Origin: DASQUK01 sp035697145
GTDB taxonomy: Bacteria > Actinomycetota > Acidimicrobiia > Acidimicrobiales > VFJN01
DNA: 64,000 nucleotides
Reading direction: 5' to 3'
Assembly: GCA_035697145.1 (NCBI GenBank)
Contig: DASSDL010000149.1
Location: 1 to 64,000 of the forward strand
Both the position numbers and the translations under genes were made by a program. Numbering within the stretch: position 1 is the first letter of the stretch; each line of letters opens with the position of its first letter. The notes beneath the pieces were generated by a model. It was not told where the DNA came from. It ran no database searches and was given only the letters and a program-made list of their open reading frames with translations. This document shows, piece by piece, positions 39,678-48,833 of this stretch.

Positions 39678-41822
39678 ATGGCGGCGCCGGAACCCGAGCC
39701 GGCCGGGCCACCGGCCGCCGCAGCGCCGCCCGGCGCGCGGCGGGACGACGTGGTCGACGTCGTCCACGGCGTCGAGGTGGCCGACCCCTACCGCTGGCTC
39801 GAGGACGGCGACGCGGCCGACACGCGGGGGTGGGTGGCGGAGCAGAACAGCCACACCCGGGCCGTCCTGGATGCCCTGCCCGGGCGCGCCGGCTTGGCGG
39901 ACCGGTTCGCCGAGCTGTTCGGAGCCGGCACCGCGGGGGCGCCGTCGATCCGGGGGCACCAACTGTTCTCGCTGGACCGCTGGGGCGACCACGAGCAGGC
40001 CGTGCTGGTCGTCCGCAGCCTCGACGGCTCGCCGGACCCGCGAACCCTGCTCGATCCCCACCGCCTGACGGGCGACGCCACCACCTCCCTCGACTGGTAC
40101 GCGCCCTCCGTCGACGGCGGCCTGGTGGCCTTCGGCATCTCGGCAGGCGGCGACGAGCGCAGCACGCTCGGCGTCCTGGACGTGGCGACGGGTGAGCGGC
40201 TGGCCGACACGATCCCCTTCACGCGCGCCGCCTCGGTGGCGTGGGCGCCCGACGGCCGCGCCTTCGCCTACACCCGCAACCCCGACCCGGCGGCCGTCGG
40301 CGAGGACGAGTCCAACTATCACCGCACCGTCTGGTGGCACGCCCTGGGCGACAACCCGGGACACGACGAGTTGGTCTGGGGCGATCTGCCCGACAAGACC
40401 GCCTGGCCGTCGGTCGAGCTGTCCCGCGACGGCCGCTGGCTGCTGATCGAGGTCGCGCTGGGCTGGACTCGGGTGGACGTCCACCTCATCGACCGGACGA
40501 CCGGGCAACGCACGACCGTGATCGAGAACGTCGAGGCGCTGTCATCGTTCACGGTGGTGGGCGACCGGCTCGTCGGCCACACGACGCTGGACGCCCCGCG
40601 GGGTCGGGTCGTCACCGCGCCCCTGCGAACCCCCACCCCGGAGCACTGGCGCACCGTGGTGCCGGAGTCCGACGACGTCATCCAGGGCGTCGCGGTGACC
40701 GAGCGCTCGCTGCTGGTGGCGTCCACCCGGGCGGCGGTGTCCCGGCTCCGTCACCTGCCCCTCCCGGTCGACAAGGCCGAGGGCTCGGGAGCGCCGGCCG
40801 ATGGCCCACCGCCGGCCGAGATCGCCCTACCCGAGCCGGGGTCACTGGTCGGCATCGCCGGTGACCGCGAGGGCGACACCGCGGTCGTCGCCTTCACCTC
40901 ATGGACCCGACCGTCGGCGCTGTGGCGTTGGCGGCCCGGCGAGGAGCTCGGGCCATGGAGCGACCTGCCGTCGCCGGTCGATCCGAACCGGTACCGGGCC
41001 GAGGTCGAGACCTACCCCTCGACCGACGGCACGCGGATCACCCTGTTCACGGTCCGCCGCACCGACGTCGAGCCGGGGCCGGACACGGCGACGCTGCTGA
41101 CGGGGTACGGCGGGTTCGCCGTCACCATGAGCCCCGGCTACAGCCCGGCCGCGGTGGCGGTTGCCGACGACGGCGGCGTCTTCGCCGTGGCCGGCATCCG
41201 CGGCGGCGCCGAGGAGGGCGAGGACTGGCACCGCGCCGGCATGCGCGAGCGCAAGCAGCGGGTGTTCGACGACTTCGCCGCCGCAGCCGACTTCCTGGTC
41301 GACGCCGGCCGGACGTCCCGGGACCGCCTCGCGATCCGCGGCGGCAGCAACGGCGGCCTGCTGGTCGCCGCCAGCGAGACCCAGCGCCCCGACCTGTGCC
41401 GGGCGGTCGTGTGCGCGGTACCGCTGACCGACATGGTCCGCTTCCCCCGGTTCCTCATCGCCCGCCTGTGGACGCCCGAGTACGGCGATCCGGACGTGGC
41501 CGCCGAGTTCGCCTGGTTGTGGGCCTACTCGCCCTACCACCGCCTGGTCGAGGGGACCTGCTACCCGGCGACGCTGGTCCTGACCGGGGAGGACGACAGC
41601 CGCGTCGATCCCGCCCATGCCCGCAAGTTCGCGGCCGCCCTGCAGTGGGCGACCTCGTGCGGCGACCTGCGTCCCGTTCTGGTGCGGGTGGAGGCCCGGG
41701 CCGGGCACGGCCAAGGCAAGCCGACCTCGAAGCAGGCCGACGAGGCCGCCGACGTCCACGCCTTCCTGCGCTGGCAGCTCGGGATGCAGCTAGTGCCCAG
41801 GACTCCGCGCGTAGCGCCCTAG
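39678..41822 (+). CDS. Prolyl oligopeptidase family serine peptidase (S9A)
   Basis: A 714-residue cytosolic enzyme that cuts short peptides after proline (or, as oligopeptidase B, after basic residues). N-terminal DPYRWLEDGDAADTRGWVAEQN is the S9A signature. A seven-bladed propeller occupies about residues 80-420. The C-terminal alpha/beta-hydrolase domain has IRGGSNGGLLVAAS (nucleophile Ser), TGEDDSRVDPAHARKF (Asp) and RAGHGQGK (His), so the triad is intact. No signal peptide. Confidence 0.93.
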   Translation: MAAPEPEPAGPPAAAAPPGARRDDVVDVVHGVEVADPYRWLEDGDAADTRGWVAEQNSHTRAVLDALPGRAGLADRFAELFGAGTAGAPSIRGHQLFSLDRWGDHEQAVLVVRSLDGSPDPRTLLDPHRLTGDATTSLDWYAPSVDGGLVAFGISAGGDERSTLGVLDVATGERLADTIPFTRAASVAWAPDGRAFAYTRNPDPAAVGEDESNYHRTVWWHALGDNPGHDELVWGDLPDKTAWPSVELSRDGRWLLIEVALGWTRVDVHLIDRTTGQRTTVIENVEALSSFTVVGDRLVGHTTLDAPRGRVVTAPLRTPTPEHWRTVVPESDDVIQGVAVTERSLLVASTRAAVSRLRHLPLPVDKAEGSGAPADGPPPAEIALPEPGSLVGIAGDREGDTAVVAFTSWTRPSALWRWRPGEELGPWSDLPSPVDPNRYRAEVETYPSTDGTRITLFTVRRTDVEPGPDTATLLTGYGGFAVTMSPGYSPAAVAVADDGGVFAVAGIRGGAEEGEDWHRAGMRERKQRVFDDFAAAADFLVDAGRTSRDRLAIRGGSNGGLLVAASETQRPDLCRAVVCAVPLTDMVRFPRFLIARLWTPEYGDPDVAAEFAWLWAYSPYHRLVEGTCYPATLVLTGEDDSRVDPAHARKFAAALQWATSCGDLRPVLVRVEARAGHGQGKPTSKQADEAADVHAFLRWQLGMQLVPRTPRVAP

Positions 41823-41865
41823 CCGTACCACCGGTGGAATCAGTCGTGGATAGCCTGCCGTCGCC

Positions 41866-42468
41866 ATGCTCGACCACGTCTTCACCGATGCCATCGGCGC
41901 CCTGCGCGACTCGCTGGAGCGCGCCCTGCTCGAGCGCCAGGCGTTCGAGGAGCGCTTCCAGGTAGACGTGCTCCTCGGCGACGTGACCTGGGAGACGTCG
42001 TACGGGCTGCCCGGTGAGGGCCTGCCGCCGCGGGTCCAGGCCGACCTCACGCTCGACTGGCCGACATGGGCGCAGACCGCCTACCGGTCCTGGTACATCG
42101 GCGAGCCGTTCACCGACCCGCCCCGCATCGAGATCGAGCTGGTGCTGCGCCTCCAGCGCCTGGCTGAGTCGCCCGACCCCAGCGTGGTGCTGGCGGCGTT
42201 GCCGGAGATGAGTGCGTCGATCGGGTCGGAACACCTCGAGCGGTCGGGCCCGACGATCGAGACGGTGTGCTCGGCCGACCTCAACGATCGCGAGTACGCC
42301 ATCGAGGTGTCGTACGAGGGCAGCTACGAGTTGGACGAGGCCACGCTGGAGGACGGCACGATCCTGGATGACCACCTGAGCGCCATGGGCGGATGGATCG
42401 CATCGACCCTGGTGAAGCTCGGCGACCTCAAGCTGCCGTTCCTACCCCCCGTGGAGGAGGAGTCGTGA
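41866..42468 (+). CDS. Hypothetical protein, unknown function
   Basis: I do not recognise this 200-residue, acidic, apparently cytosolic protein. N-terminal helix LDHVFTDAIGALRDSLERALLERQAFEERF is followed by beta-rich segments: VDVLLGDVTWETSYGLPGEG, PRVQADLTLDWPTWAQTAYRSW and PPRIEIELVLRLQRLAE. The coding signal is good, with GC-rich third positions and a clean ATG. No neighbour gives a clue. A tiny frame overlapping its stop (42465-42533) may be translated with it. Confidence 0.72.
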   Translation: MLDHVFTDAIGALRDSLERALLERQAFEERFQVDVLLGDVTWETSYGLPGEGLPPRVQADLTLDWPTWAQTAYRSWYIGEPFTDPPRIEIELVLRLQRLAESPDPSVVLAALPEMSASIGSEHLERSGPTIETVCSADLNDREYAIEVSYEGSYELDEATLEDGTILDDHLSAMGGWIASTLVKLGDLKLPFLPPVEEES

Positions 42469-42533
42469 CCGTCGGCGACATACTCTCCCTCGTCATCGCT
42501 AGCATCTCCAACGGCGCAGAATTGGCCCCTTGA
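42465..42533 (+). CDS. Possible 22-residue hydrophobic peptide
   Basis: A GTG overlaps the TGA of the preceding gene (GTGA) and is preceded by GGAGGAGGA at 4-5 nt, an excellent ribosome site. The frame reads MTVGDILSLVIASISNG... and stops after 22 codons. The ribosome-like purines also encode the Glu-Glu-Glu end of the upstream protein, so the match may be accidental. There is no known homologue. Confidence 0.25.
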   Translation: MTVGDILSLVIASISNGAELAP

Positions 42534-42633
42534 CCCCCTGGTAGGGGTGCGGAAAGCTACCCGCGCACCGGGTCGACATACCCCATCTTCGCCCGACGGT
42601 CTCCGACTCCCGGCGCCGAGGAATTGCGCGACC

Positions 42634-43596
42634 ATGCGACGCCCTGCCCTCTGGGTACTCATGGCGGTCATCATCGCTTTGCTTCCGATGGTTACAACCG
42701 AACGGGCAGTGGCCAATCATGTCCCGGCGAGCCGAATCACCCGTAGCTACTACGTAGGTAGCTCGTCGAGCGACAAGGCCGTTATGCTCGGTTGCCGGCA
42801 AGGCGACAAGAACGGCCGCATGACGCTGTTCTTCGGCGCCCCGGCCGCCTTGGGCACCTCGTACGGCGCCACCCTTTGGGGTGCTCCCAACCTCACGACG
42901 GTCCAGATCGGGAACCTGGCCATGGACTTCATCCGTGGTTACGCGTACTGCCGCCAGTCGTCGTCGTACCGGCTCTTGATCGGCCTGGGCACCAGCAACA
43001 GCGCGATTGACGGCCGGTCGACCACGTGGCTCCGGAACCACGGCAAGGCATGGGCGAGCATGGTCCACCAGGTCGCCACCTGGTCCAACCGCTACTACCC
43101 GATGGCACAGGCCTACGCCGCCTGGGACGCAGAGCCGTCGTGGTCGACCTACGACAAGGCGCACCAATGGATGTACGGCTATGACGTCCTGTTCCCGGCG
43201 CGGCGCGCCCTGTACGCCAACTTCTCGGCGGACGGCTGCCCCACCACCAGCGCCACCAATGGCGCGTGCAGCAACGGGTGGAACCAGTCCGCGGTCTGGC
43301 ACCTCGCGTGGGAGCACGATCCCTCGTTGACGATCCCCCAGATCTACGCCACCAGCGGGGTGAACGCAAGGCAATGGCAGCTTATCGACGAATGGGCGAC
43401 TCACAATCGCGGCGATGGGATCTTCTTCTATGGGGTGATGAGCCAGGCCGGCGCGTGCAGGCAAGTGGGTGGTTGTCCCGGCACGAACAACACGCCGCAC
43501 CGCGCCTGGGAGTTCATGATTTGGTGGCTGCGCTCGCACACGCACACATGGCAATCGTCGATTAACACGATGACGGACATCAGTTGGCACACCTAA
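42634..43596 (+). CDS. Secreted protein, possible TIM-barrel glycoside-hydrolase-like domain
   Basis: A 320-residue protein with a Sec signal peptide (MRRPALWVLMAVIIALLPMV, likely cleaved after AVA near residue 27). The mature part is rich in Trp and Tyr and has six Cys, enough for three disulfides. Blocks YYPMAQAYAAWDAEPSW and IPQIYATSGVNARQWQLIDEWA, with GDGIFFYGVMSQ, resemble barrel strands of glycoside-hydrolase-like proteins (GH25 or DUF1906 style), in which DAE would be catalytic. This is inference from pattern only. A GAGGA ribosome site precedes the ATG, which is also where GC content falls. Confidence 0.68.
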   Translation: MRRPALWVLMAVIIALLPMVTTERAVANHVPASRITRSYYVGSSSSDKAVMLGCRQGDKNGRMTLFFGAPAALGTSYGATLWGAPNLTTVQIGNLAMDFIRGYAYCRQSSSYRLLIGLGTSNSAIDGRSTTWLRNHGKAWASMVHQVATWSNRYYPMAQAYAAWDAEPSWSTYDKAHQWMYGYDVLFPARRALYANFSADGCPTTSATNGACSNGWNQSAVWHLAWEHDPSLTIPQIYATSGVNARQWQLIDEWATHNRGDGIFFYGVMSQAGACRQVGGCPGTNNTPHRAWEFMIWWLRSHTHTWQSSINTMTDISWHT

Positions 43597-43744
43597 GAAC
43601 GTGCGCGGATAGGCAGGTCATCCTGGCTCTCGGTGGTCAGCGCTGCTGGGAGGCCCAGCTGTTGAGCCGCGACCCGGCAACAAATTCCCACGCGGGGTGC
43701 CTGCGGAACGCCGTATCCGCTGGGCCTCTAAGACCGCCGATGCA

Positions 43745-44497
43745 ATGACACGCCGACGCACACGACCGCAGCGCCCGAGGACCCACCGGAATGGGCTCGG
43801 CGGCCATCGCCGCCTGGCGTTGGGGGTGGCCGTCGCGGCGTCGGTCGGCCTGACCGCCGTCGGCGTCGCCAGCGCCGCCCGGCGACAGCCGACGCCCACC
43901 GAAGCCGAGCGCCAGGTCCAGCGTGAGATCGATGCCATGATCGACAGCGGTATGTCCCCGGACGATCCCAAGGTCGAGCTGCTCGAGGACCAGATGGACG
44001 AGCTGCGCCGCAGCACGCGGGCAGACCCGCCAACGGAACCTGGCGTCGACCTGGGCCAGCGCGTGACCGACGCCAAGGCGGCCGAGAAGGCCGCCGATCG
44101 GGCCCGGGACCAGGCGGTGCGGACGCGGGCCGGGTCGGCGGCGGCAGCCGGAGTCGCGGGCCAGGCCACGACCGCAGGCGTGCCCGCCGGGCCGGCGTGG
44201 CAGAGCGGGACCGTCGAGTGCGAGCCGGTGCCCCAGATCCTGACGGCAGAGGAGGTTGCGGGGGCGACCTGCCTCAGCGTTCCGCAGCCCGACGGATCGA
44301 CCCGCTATGTCGCCGTCGGCAGCGACGGCGTTGTCCGCACCGTCGCCTTCGGCGCCGACGGCAAGGTCGGTCGTGGCCCGAACCGCCGGGTGCCGGGCGG
44401 CGTGGCGCCCGGGGTGACCGCGGTCGGGCCCACGGCGGCCGGCGACATCCTGGTGACGGTCGGGGGGAAGGCGCCCGTCACAGTCGACGTCGGCTAG
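43745..44497 (+). CDS. Secreted or membrane-anchored protein, unknown function
   Basis: A 250-residue protein. A 30-residue Arg/Pro-rich basic start precedes one hydrophobic segment (LALGVAVAASVGLTAVGVASA). Then follow a charged, coiled-coil-like stretch (EAERQVQREIDAMIDSG, LLEDQMDELRRSTR), an Ala-rich linker and a C-terminal beta-like domain with two Cys (VECEPVPQILTAEEVAGATC) and YVAVGSDGVVRTVAFGADG. Probably exported or anchored. I do not recognise the family. Confidence 0.68.
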   Translation: MTRRRTRPQRPRTHRNGLGGHRRLALGVAVAASVGLTAVGVASAARRQPTPTEAERQVQREIDAMIDSGMSPDDPKVELLEDQMDELRRSTRADPPTEPGVDLGQRVTDAKAAEKAADRARDQAVRTRAGSAAAAGVAGQATTAGVPAGPAWQSGTVECEPVPQILTAEEVAGATCLSVPQPDGSTRYVAVGSDGVVRTVAFGADGKVGRGPNRRVPGGVAPGVTAVGPTAAGDILVTVGGKAPVTVDVG

Positions 44498-44538
44498 GGG
44501 GCGTGTCGGCGGCGTCCCCCGGTTCATATGGTGTGCAC

Positions 44539-44931
44539 ATGCTCGACGAAGCGATCACGAAGCTCGCCACCGGAAAGAACATCGGGGCCGTCACCACGCT
44601 GCTGCCCGACGGCACGCCCATGACCCAGCCGCTCTGGGTCGACGCCGACGACGACCACCTGCTGTTCAACACCGAGGTGCATCGGCAGAAGTTCCGCAAC
44701 ATCCAGCGCGATCCCCGCGTCACTGTCGCGATATGGGACAGCGCCGATCCCTACTTCTATGTCGAGGTGCGGGGCGAGGTGGTGGAGACGGTCCGGGGCC
44801 CCGAGGCCCGCGCCCACATCGACCAGCTCGCCCAGAAGTACACGGGCGGCGACTACGCCGGCACCATCCGCTCAGAGCGCGTGATCCTCAAGGTGGCTCC
44901 CACCAAGCGTCAGTTCGTCCGCGGGAGGTAG
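44539..44931 (+). CDS. PPOX-class F420/FMN split-barrel oxidoreductase
   Basis: A 130-residue split beta-barrel flavin/deazaflavin-binding protein: NIGAVTTLLPDGTPMTQPLWVD, LLFNTEVHRQKFRNIQRDPRVTVAI, YFYVEVRGEVVET, AHIDQLAQKYTG. This pattern matches the Rv1155-type F420-dependent enzymes of actinobacteria, which reduce diverse substrates. F420 rather than FMN use is inferred from the family. ATG 44539; divergent neighbours are absent and it converges on the PfkB kinase gene. Confidence 0.85.
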   Translation: MLDEAITKLATGKNIGAVTTLLPDGTPMTQPLWVDADDDHLLFNTEVHRQKFRNIQRDPRVTVAIWDSADPYFYVEVRGEVVETVRGPEARAHIDQLAQKYTGGDYAGTIRSERVILKVAPTKRQFVRGR

Positions 44932-44946
44932 CCGAGCGTCGGTGCG

Positions 44947-45924
44947 TCAGGCCAGGTCCGCCAGCCGGACCTCGGGCCGGGCACCGATGTGGCTGATCAC
45001 CTCGGACGCCGCGAGCGAGGCCAGTCGACCACACTCGGGCAGGGGCTGGCCGGCCGTGTAGCCGTAGAGGAACCCGGCGGCGTAGAGGTCACCGGCGCCG
45101 GTGGTGTCGACGACCTCGACCGGGTGGGCCGCCACCTCGTGGGTTTCGCTCCCGGCCACGATCACCGAGCCGCGGGCGCCCAGCGTCAGGCACGTGATGC
45201 CCACCTCGGTCCGGGCCTTTTCGATCGCGGTCTCCACGTCGTCGCAGCCCCACAGGATGCAGGCCTCGGACTCGTTGGCGAAGAGGATGTCGATCCGCTC
45301 GCGCACCAGTGGAAGGAAGTCGTCGTGGTGCCGCTGCACGCAGAACGAGTCGGACAGCGTCAGCGCGACCTTGCGGCCGGCCTCCGTGGCGATCTCGGAC
45401 GCCTTCCAGTACGCGTCCATCGACTCGGGTCGGTCGAACAGGTAGCCCTCCAGCAACGTGACCTGGGCGCTGCGTACCAGGTCGGCATCCACATCGTTGG
45501 GGCAGAAGTACTCGGAAGCACCCAGGTACGTGTTCATGGTGCGCTGGGCATCGGGCGTCACGATGATGAGGCTGCGCCCCGTCGGCGGGCCCTCGCTGGC
45601 AGCCGGGCAATCGAACACGACGCCCTGTGCCCGCAGGTCGTGGGCGAACACACCGCCCAGCTGGTCGTCGAACACCCGGCCCAGATAGCCGGCCCGGCCT
45701 CCGAAGCTCGCAACCCCGGCGATGCTGTTGCCGACCGAGCCGCCCGACATCTCGATGGCCGGGCCCATGGCCGTGTACAGGTCCTCGGCGCGGTCGGTGT
45801 CGATGAGCGTCATCGCGCCCTTCACCAGCCCGTGGGCGTCGAGGAACGCATCGTCTTCGTGGGTCAGGACGTCGACGAGCGCGTTGCCGATGCCGACGAC
45901 GTCGAGGGAGGCCTCCACAGTCAC
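44947..45924 (-). CDS. PfkB-family kinase, probably adenosine kinase
   Basis: A 325-residue ribokinase-fold enzyme. Start: LDVVGIGNALVDVLTHEDDAFL. Substrate lid region SGGSVGNSIAGVASFGGRAGYLGRVFDDQLG, and the catalytic motif DTTGAGDLYAAGFLYGYTAG with the general-base Asp. It closely matches proteins annotated as adenosine kinase in actinobacteria, which phosphorylate adenosine in purine salvage; another nucleoside or sugar is possible. GTG 45924 and GTG 45918 are both possible starts. Divergent from the M1 aminopeptidase gene. Confidence 0.85.
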   Translation of the reverse strand: MTVEASLDVVGIGNALVDVLTHEDDAFLDAHGLVKGAMTLIDTDRAEDLYTAMGPAIEMSGGSVGNSIAGVASFGGRAGYLGRVFDDQLGGVFAHDLRAQGVVFDCPAASEGPPTGRSLIIVTPDAQRTMNTYLGASEYFCPNDVDADLVRSAQVTLLEGYLFDRPESMDAYWKASEIATEAGRKVALTLSDSFCVQRHHDDFLPLVRERIDILFANESEACILWGCDDVETAIEKARTEVGITCLTLGARGSVIVAGSETHEVAAHPVEVVDTTGAGDLYAAGFLYGYTAGQPLPECGRLASLAASEVISHIGARPEVRLADLA

Positions 45925-46009
45925 GGCGCAAGAGGCTAGCGGACCCTTGCTGGTGGCCCACTGGTGGGCCGGCCCCGGGCATCGCGGGCGGTGGGTAGCG
46001 TGGCTTGCC

Positions 46010-48652
46010 GTGCCCGCGCAGACCCCGCCATCCGAGATCGACGTGCCCGATCCGTCGGCCAACCCCCACCGACTCCCCCGCACCGTCGTTCCCCGCCGCT
46101 ACGACCTGACGCTCGAGCCCGATCTCGAGGCCGCCAGCTTCGCCGGCCACGAGACCATCGCCGTCGAGGTGTTCACCGAGACGAGCGAGGTGGTGCTCAA
46201 TGCCGTCGAGATGGAGATCGAGGAGGCGACCGCCGAGATCCCCGACGGCGGTGGCACTCGGGTGGCGACCGTAAGCCTCGACGAGGAGGCCGAGCGGGCG
46301 ACGCTGAGCTTCGACCGGCCCCTCCCCGCTGGCGAGGCGTTCCTGCACCTGAACTTCCGGGGCGTCCTCAACGACAAGCTGCGCGGCTTCTACCGGTCGA
46401 CCTTCACCGACGACACCGGCATCGAACGGGTCCTGGCCGCCACCCAGATGGAGGCCACCGACGCCCGGCGCGCCTTCCCCTGCTGGGACGAGCCCGATGC
46501 CAAGGCCGTCTTCGGCGTGACGCTCGTCGTGCCCGACGATCTGCTGGCCATCTCCAACGCCGCCGAGCTGGACCGCACCCCGGCCGGTGAGACCCCGGAC
46601 GGGCGGAAGAAGGTGGCCATCCGGTTCGCAGACACGATGCCGATGTCCACCTACCTGGTCGCGTTCGTGGTGGGGCCACTGGTGGCCACCGACCCGGTCG
46701 ACGTCGACGGCAAGCCCCTGCGGGTCGTGTGCCCCATCGGCAAGGAGCACCTCGCCTCGTACGCGCTCGACGTCGGCGCCTTCGCCCTTCGCTACCTCAG
46801 CGACTGGTTCGGCATCGTCTACCCGGGCGACAAGCTCGACCTCGTCGCCATCCCCGACTTTGCCTTCGGCGCGATGGAGAACCTGGGCTGCGTCACATTC
46901 CGGGAGCGCTACGTGCTGGTCGACCCGGCCACATCGACGCAGGCCGAGCTGCAGGCGGTCGTCGACGTCATCGGCCACGAGATTGCGCACATGTGGTTCG
47001 GCGACCTGGTGACCATGAAGTGGTGGAACGGCATCTGGCTCAACGAGGCCTTCGCCACCTTCATGGAGATGACCTGCACCGACGCCTTTCGCCCCGACTG
47101 GCAGCGCTGGGTGGATTTCGGGCTGTCCCGTAGTGCGGCCTTCGACACCGATGCCCTGGAGGCCACCCGGCCGATCGAGTACCCGGTGGTGTCGCCGGAC
47201 GACGCCGACGGCATGTTCGACGTGCTCACCTACGAGAAGGGGGCGTCGGTCGTCCGCATGCTCGAGCAGCACCTGGGGCCGGACCGCTTCCGCGATGGCA
47301 TCCGCCGCTACATGGCCCGCCACCAGTACGCCAACACCGAGACGTCGGACCTGTGGGACGCGCTGGAGGCCGAGACCGGCGAGCCGGTGCGGCGCATCGC
47401 CGAGAGCTGGATCTTTCAGGGCGGCTTCCCGGAGGTCAGCGTCGCGGCCGGCCCCGGCGACACACCCACGCTACGCCTGACCCAGCGCCGCTTCCGCTTT
47501 GCCCGGGATGGTGGGACGGAGGGCGCCGGCCGCACGGACGGTCCCGGCCGTTGGTCCGTCCCGGTCGCGGTGGAGAGCGGCGGCGAGGCCACGGCCACCC
47601 TCGATCGCCTGCTGCTCGACGGCGAGCCGCTCGAGATCGAGCGCCCGCCAGGCACGTCGTGGGTGAACGCCAACGCCGGCGCCCACGGCTTCTACCGGGT
47701 GCGCTACGCCGAGCCACTGTTCACGGCGCTGCTCCAGCATCTCGGCGAGCTGACGCCGCTCGAGCGCTACACGTTGGTCGACGACGCCTGGGCGTCGGTG
47801 CTGGCGGCAACGACGCCGGCCTCAGTGTTCGTGGAAACCGTCGAGCGCTTCGTCGACGAGACCGACCTGTCGGTCTGGGAGCGCATCGTCGGGGGGTTGG
47901 GCCAGCTCGATCGCCTGGTGGAGGACGACGCCGCGCAGCGGCTCCACACCCGTGCGGCCACGCTGGTGGGGCCGGCACGCGCCCGGCTCGGTCCCGATCC
48001 CAGTCCCGACGGCGACGACGACCGCACCCGCTCGCTGCGGGGCCTGCTCCTGCAGGCGGCGGCGCTGCTCGGTGACGACGGTGCCGCCCGCGAGCGGTCG
48101 GCCGAGCTGCTGGACGAGTACGTCGCCGATCCCGCCGGTGTCGACCCCAGCCTGGCGGCGGCCGCGCTCGTGGTCTCGGCCACCCTCGGGGACGAGGCCC
48201 AGCACGACCGTCTGGTCGAGCGGTTCCGGGCGTCGGACAATCCACAAGATCGCGAGCGCCTGCTCTTGGCGCTGTCGCGCTTCCGAAAGCCCGCCTGCCT
48301 CCGGCGCACGCTCGACCTGGCGCTGTCGGGGGCGGTCCGCACGCAGGATGCGCCGTACCTGCTGCTGGAAACGCTGACCAATCGCGACAACGCAGCCGCC
48401 GCCTTCGCGTTCATCGCCGAACGTTGGTCCGAGATCACCGAGCGGTTCCCGGCCAACAGCATCCCCCGGCTGGTGTCCGGCATCCGGTCAGTGCGCGACC
48501 GGGCGCTGGCCGAACAGGTGGTGGCGTTCCTGGCCGACCACCCGATCCCGCAGGGCGCCCAGCAGATCCGCCAGCACATCGAGCGGATGTGGGTGACGGT
48601 CGGGCTGGCGGAGCGGGAATCGGCGCGGTTCGCCGCCTACCTGAGCGGGTAG
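46010..48652 (+). CDS. pepN: M1-family zinc aminopeptidase (PepN/ERAP type)
   Basis: An 880-residue metallopeptidase that removes N-terminal amino acids from peptides. In order: N-terminal beta domain (PRRYDLTLEPDLEAASFAGH), substrate loop FGAMENLGCVTF (GAMEN), zinc site HEIAHMWFGDLVTMKWWNGIWLNEAFA (HExxH...E), a conserved tyrosine in FDVLTYEKGASVV, and a C-terminal ERAP1-like helical domain. All catalytic residues are present. The GTG start (VPAQTPP) is 29 codons before the first conserved strand; no signal peptide. Confidence 0.93.
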   Translation: MPAQTPPSEIDVPDPSANPHRLPRTVVPRRYDLTLEPDLEAASFAGHETIAVEVFTETSEVVLNAVEMEIEEATAEIPDGGGTRVATVSLDEEAERATLSFDRPLPAGEAFLHLNFRGVLNDKLRGFYRSTFTDDTGIERVLAATQMEATDARRAFPCWDEPDAKAVFGVTLVVPDDLLAISNAAELDRTPAGETPDGRKKVAIRFADTMPMSTYLVAFVVGPLVATDPVDVDGKPLRVVCPIGKEHLASYALDVGAFALRYLSDWFGIVYPGDKLDLVAIPDFAFGAMENLGCVTFRERYVLVDPATSTQAELQAVVDVIGHEIAHMWFGDLVTMKWWNGIWLNEAFATFMEMTCTDAFRPDWQRWVDFGLSRSAAFDTDALEATRPIEYPVVSPDDADGMFDVLTYEKGASVVRMLEQHLGPDRFRDGIRRYMARHQYANTETSDLWDALEAETGEPVRRIAESWIFQGGFPEVSVAAGPGDTPTLRLTQRRFRFARDGGTEGAGRTDGPGRWSVPVAVESGGEATATLDRLLLDGEPLEIERPPGTSWVNANAGAHGFYRVRYAEPLFTALLQHLGELTPLERYTLVDDAWASVLAATTPASVFVETVERFVDETDLSVWERIVGGLGQLDRLVEDDAAQRLHTRAATLVGPARARLGPDPSPDGDDDRTRSLRGLLLQAAALLGDDGAARERSAELLDEYVADPAGVDPSLAAAALVVSATLGDEAQHDRLVERFRASDNPQDRERLLLALSRFRKPACLRRTLDLALSGAVRTQDAPYLLLETLTNRDNAAAAFAFIAERWSEITERFPANSIPRLVSGIRSVRDRALAEQVVAFLADHPIPQGAQQIRQHIERMWVTVGLAERESARFAAYLSG

Positions 48653-48833
48653 CTGCCAGTCGGTAGCAGACCAGCGCCGCCACGCGGTAGGGGCTTCGGA
48701 CCGGAGGGATCCGGGCACCCGCCTTGCTTCGAATGGCTCTTGTGCGCCACCATCGTGCACTGATCCCGGCCGGAGTGACCGTGGTGGTTCACTAGCTGTG
48801 GACCGGCCGTGAACGCGAATCAACGATCATTGC

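Noticed and set aside
45089..47323. Minus-strand open frame opposite the M1 aminopeptidase and running into the kinase gene in another phase
   Set aside because: It conflicts with two genes that have full catalytic motifs, and its translation is typical antisense His/Gly/Val-rich sequence.
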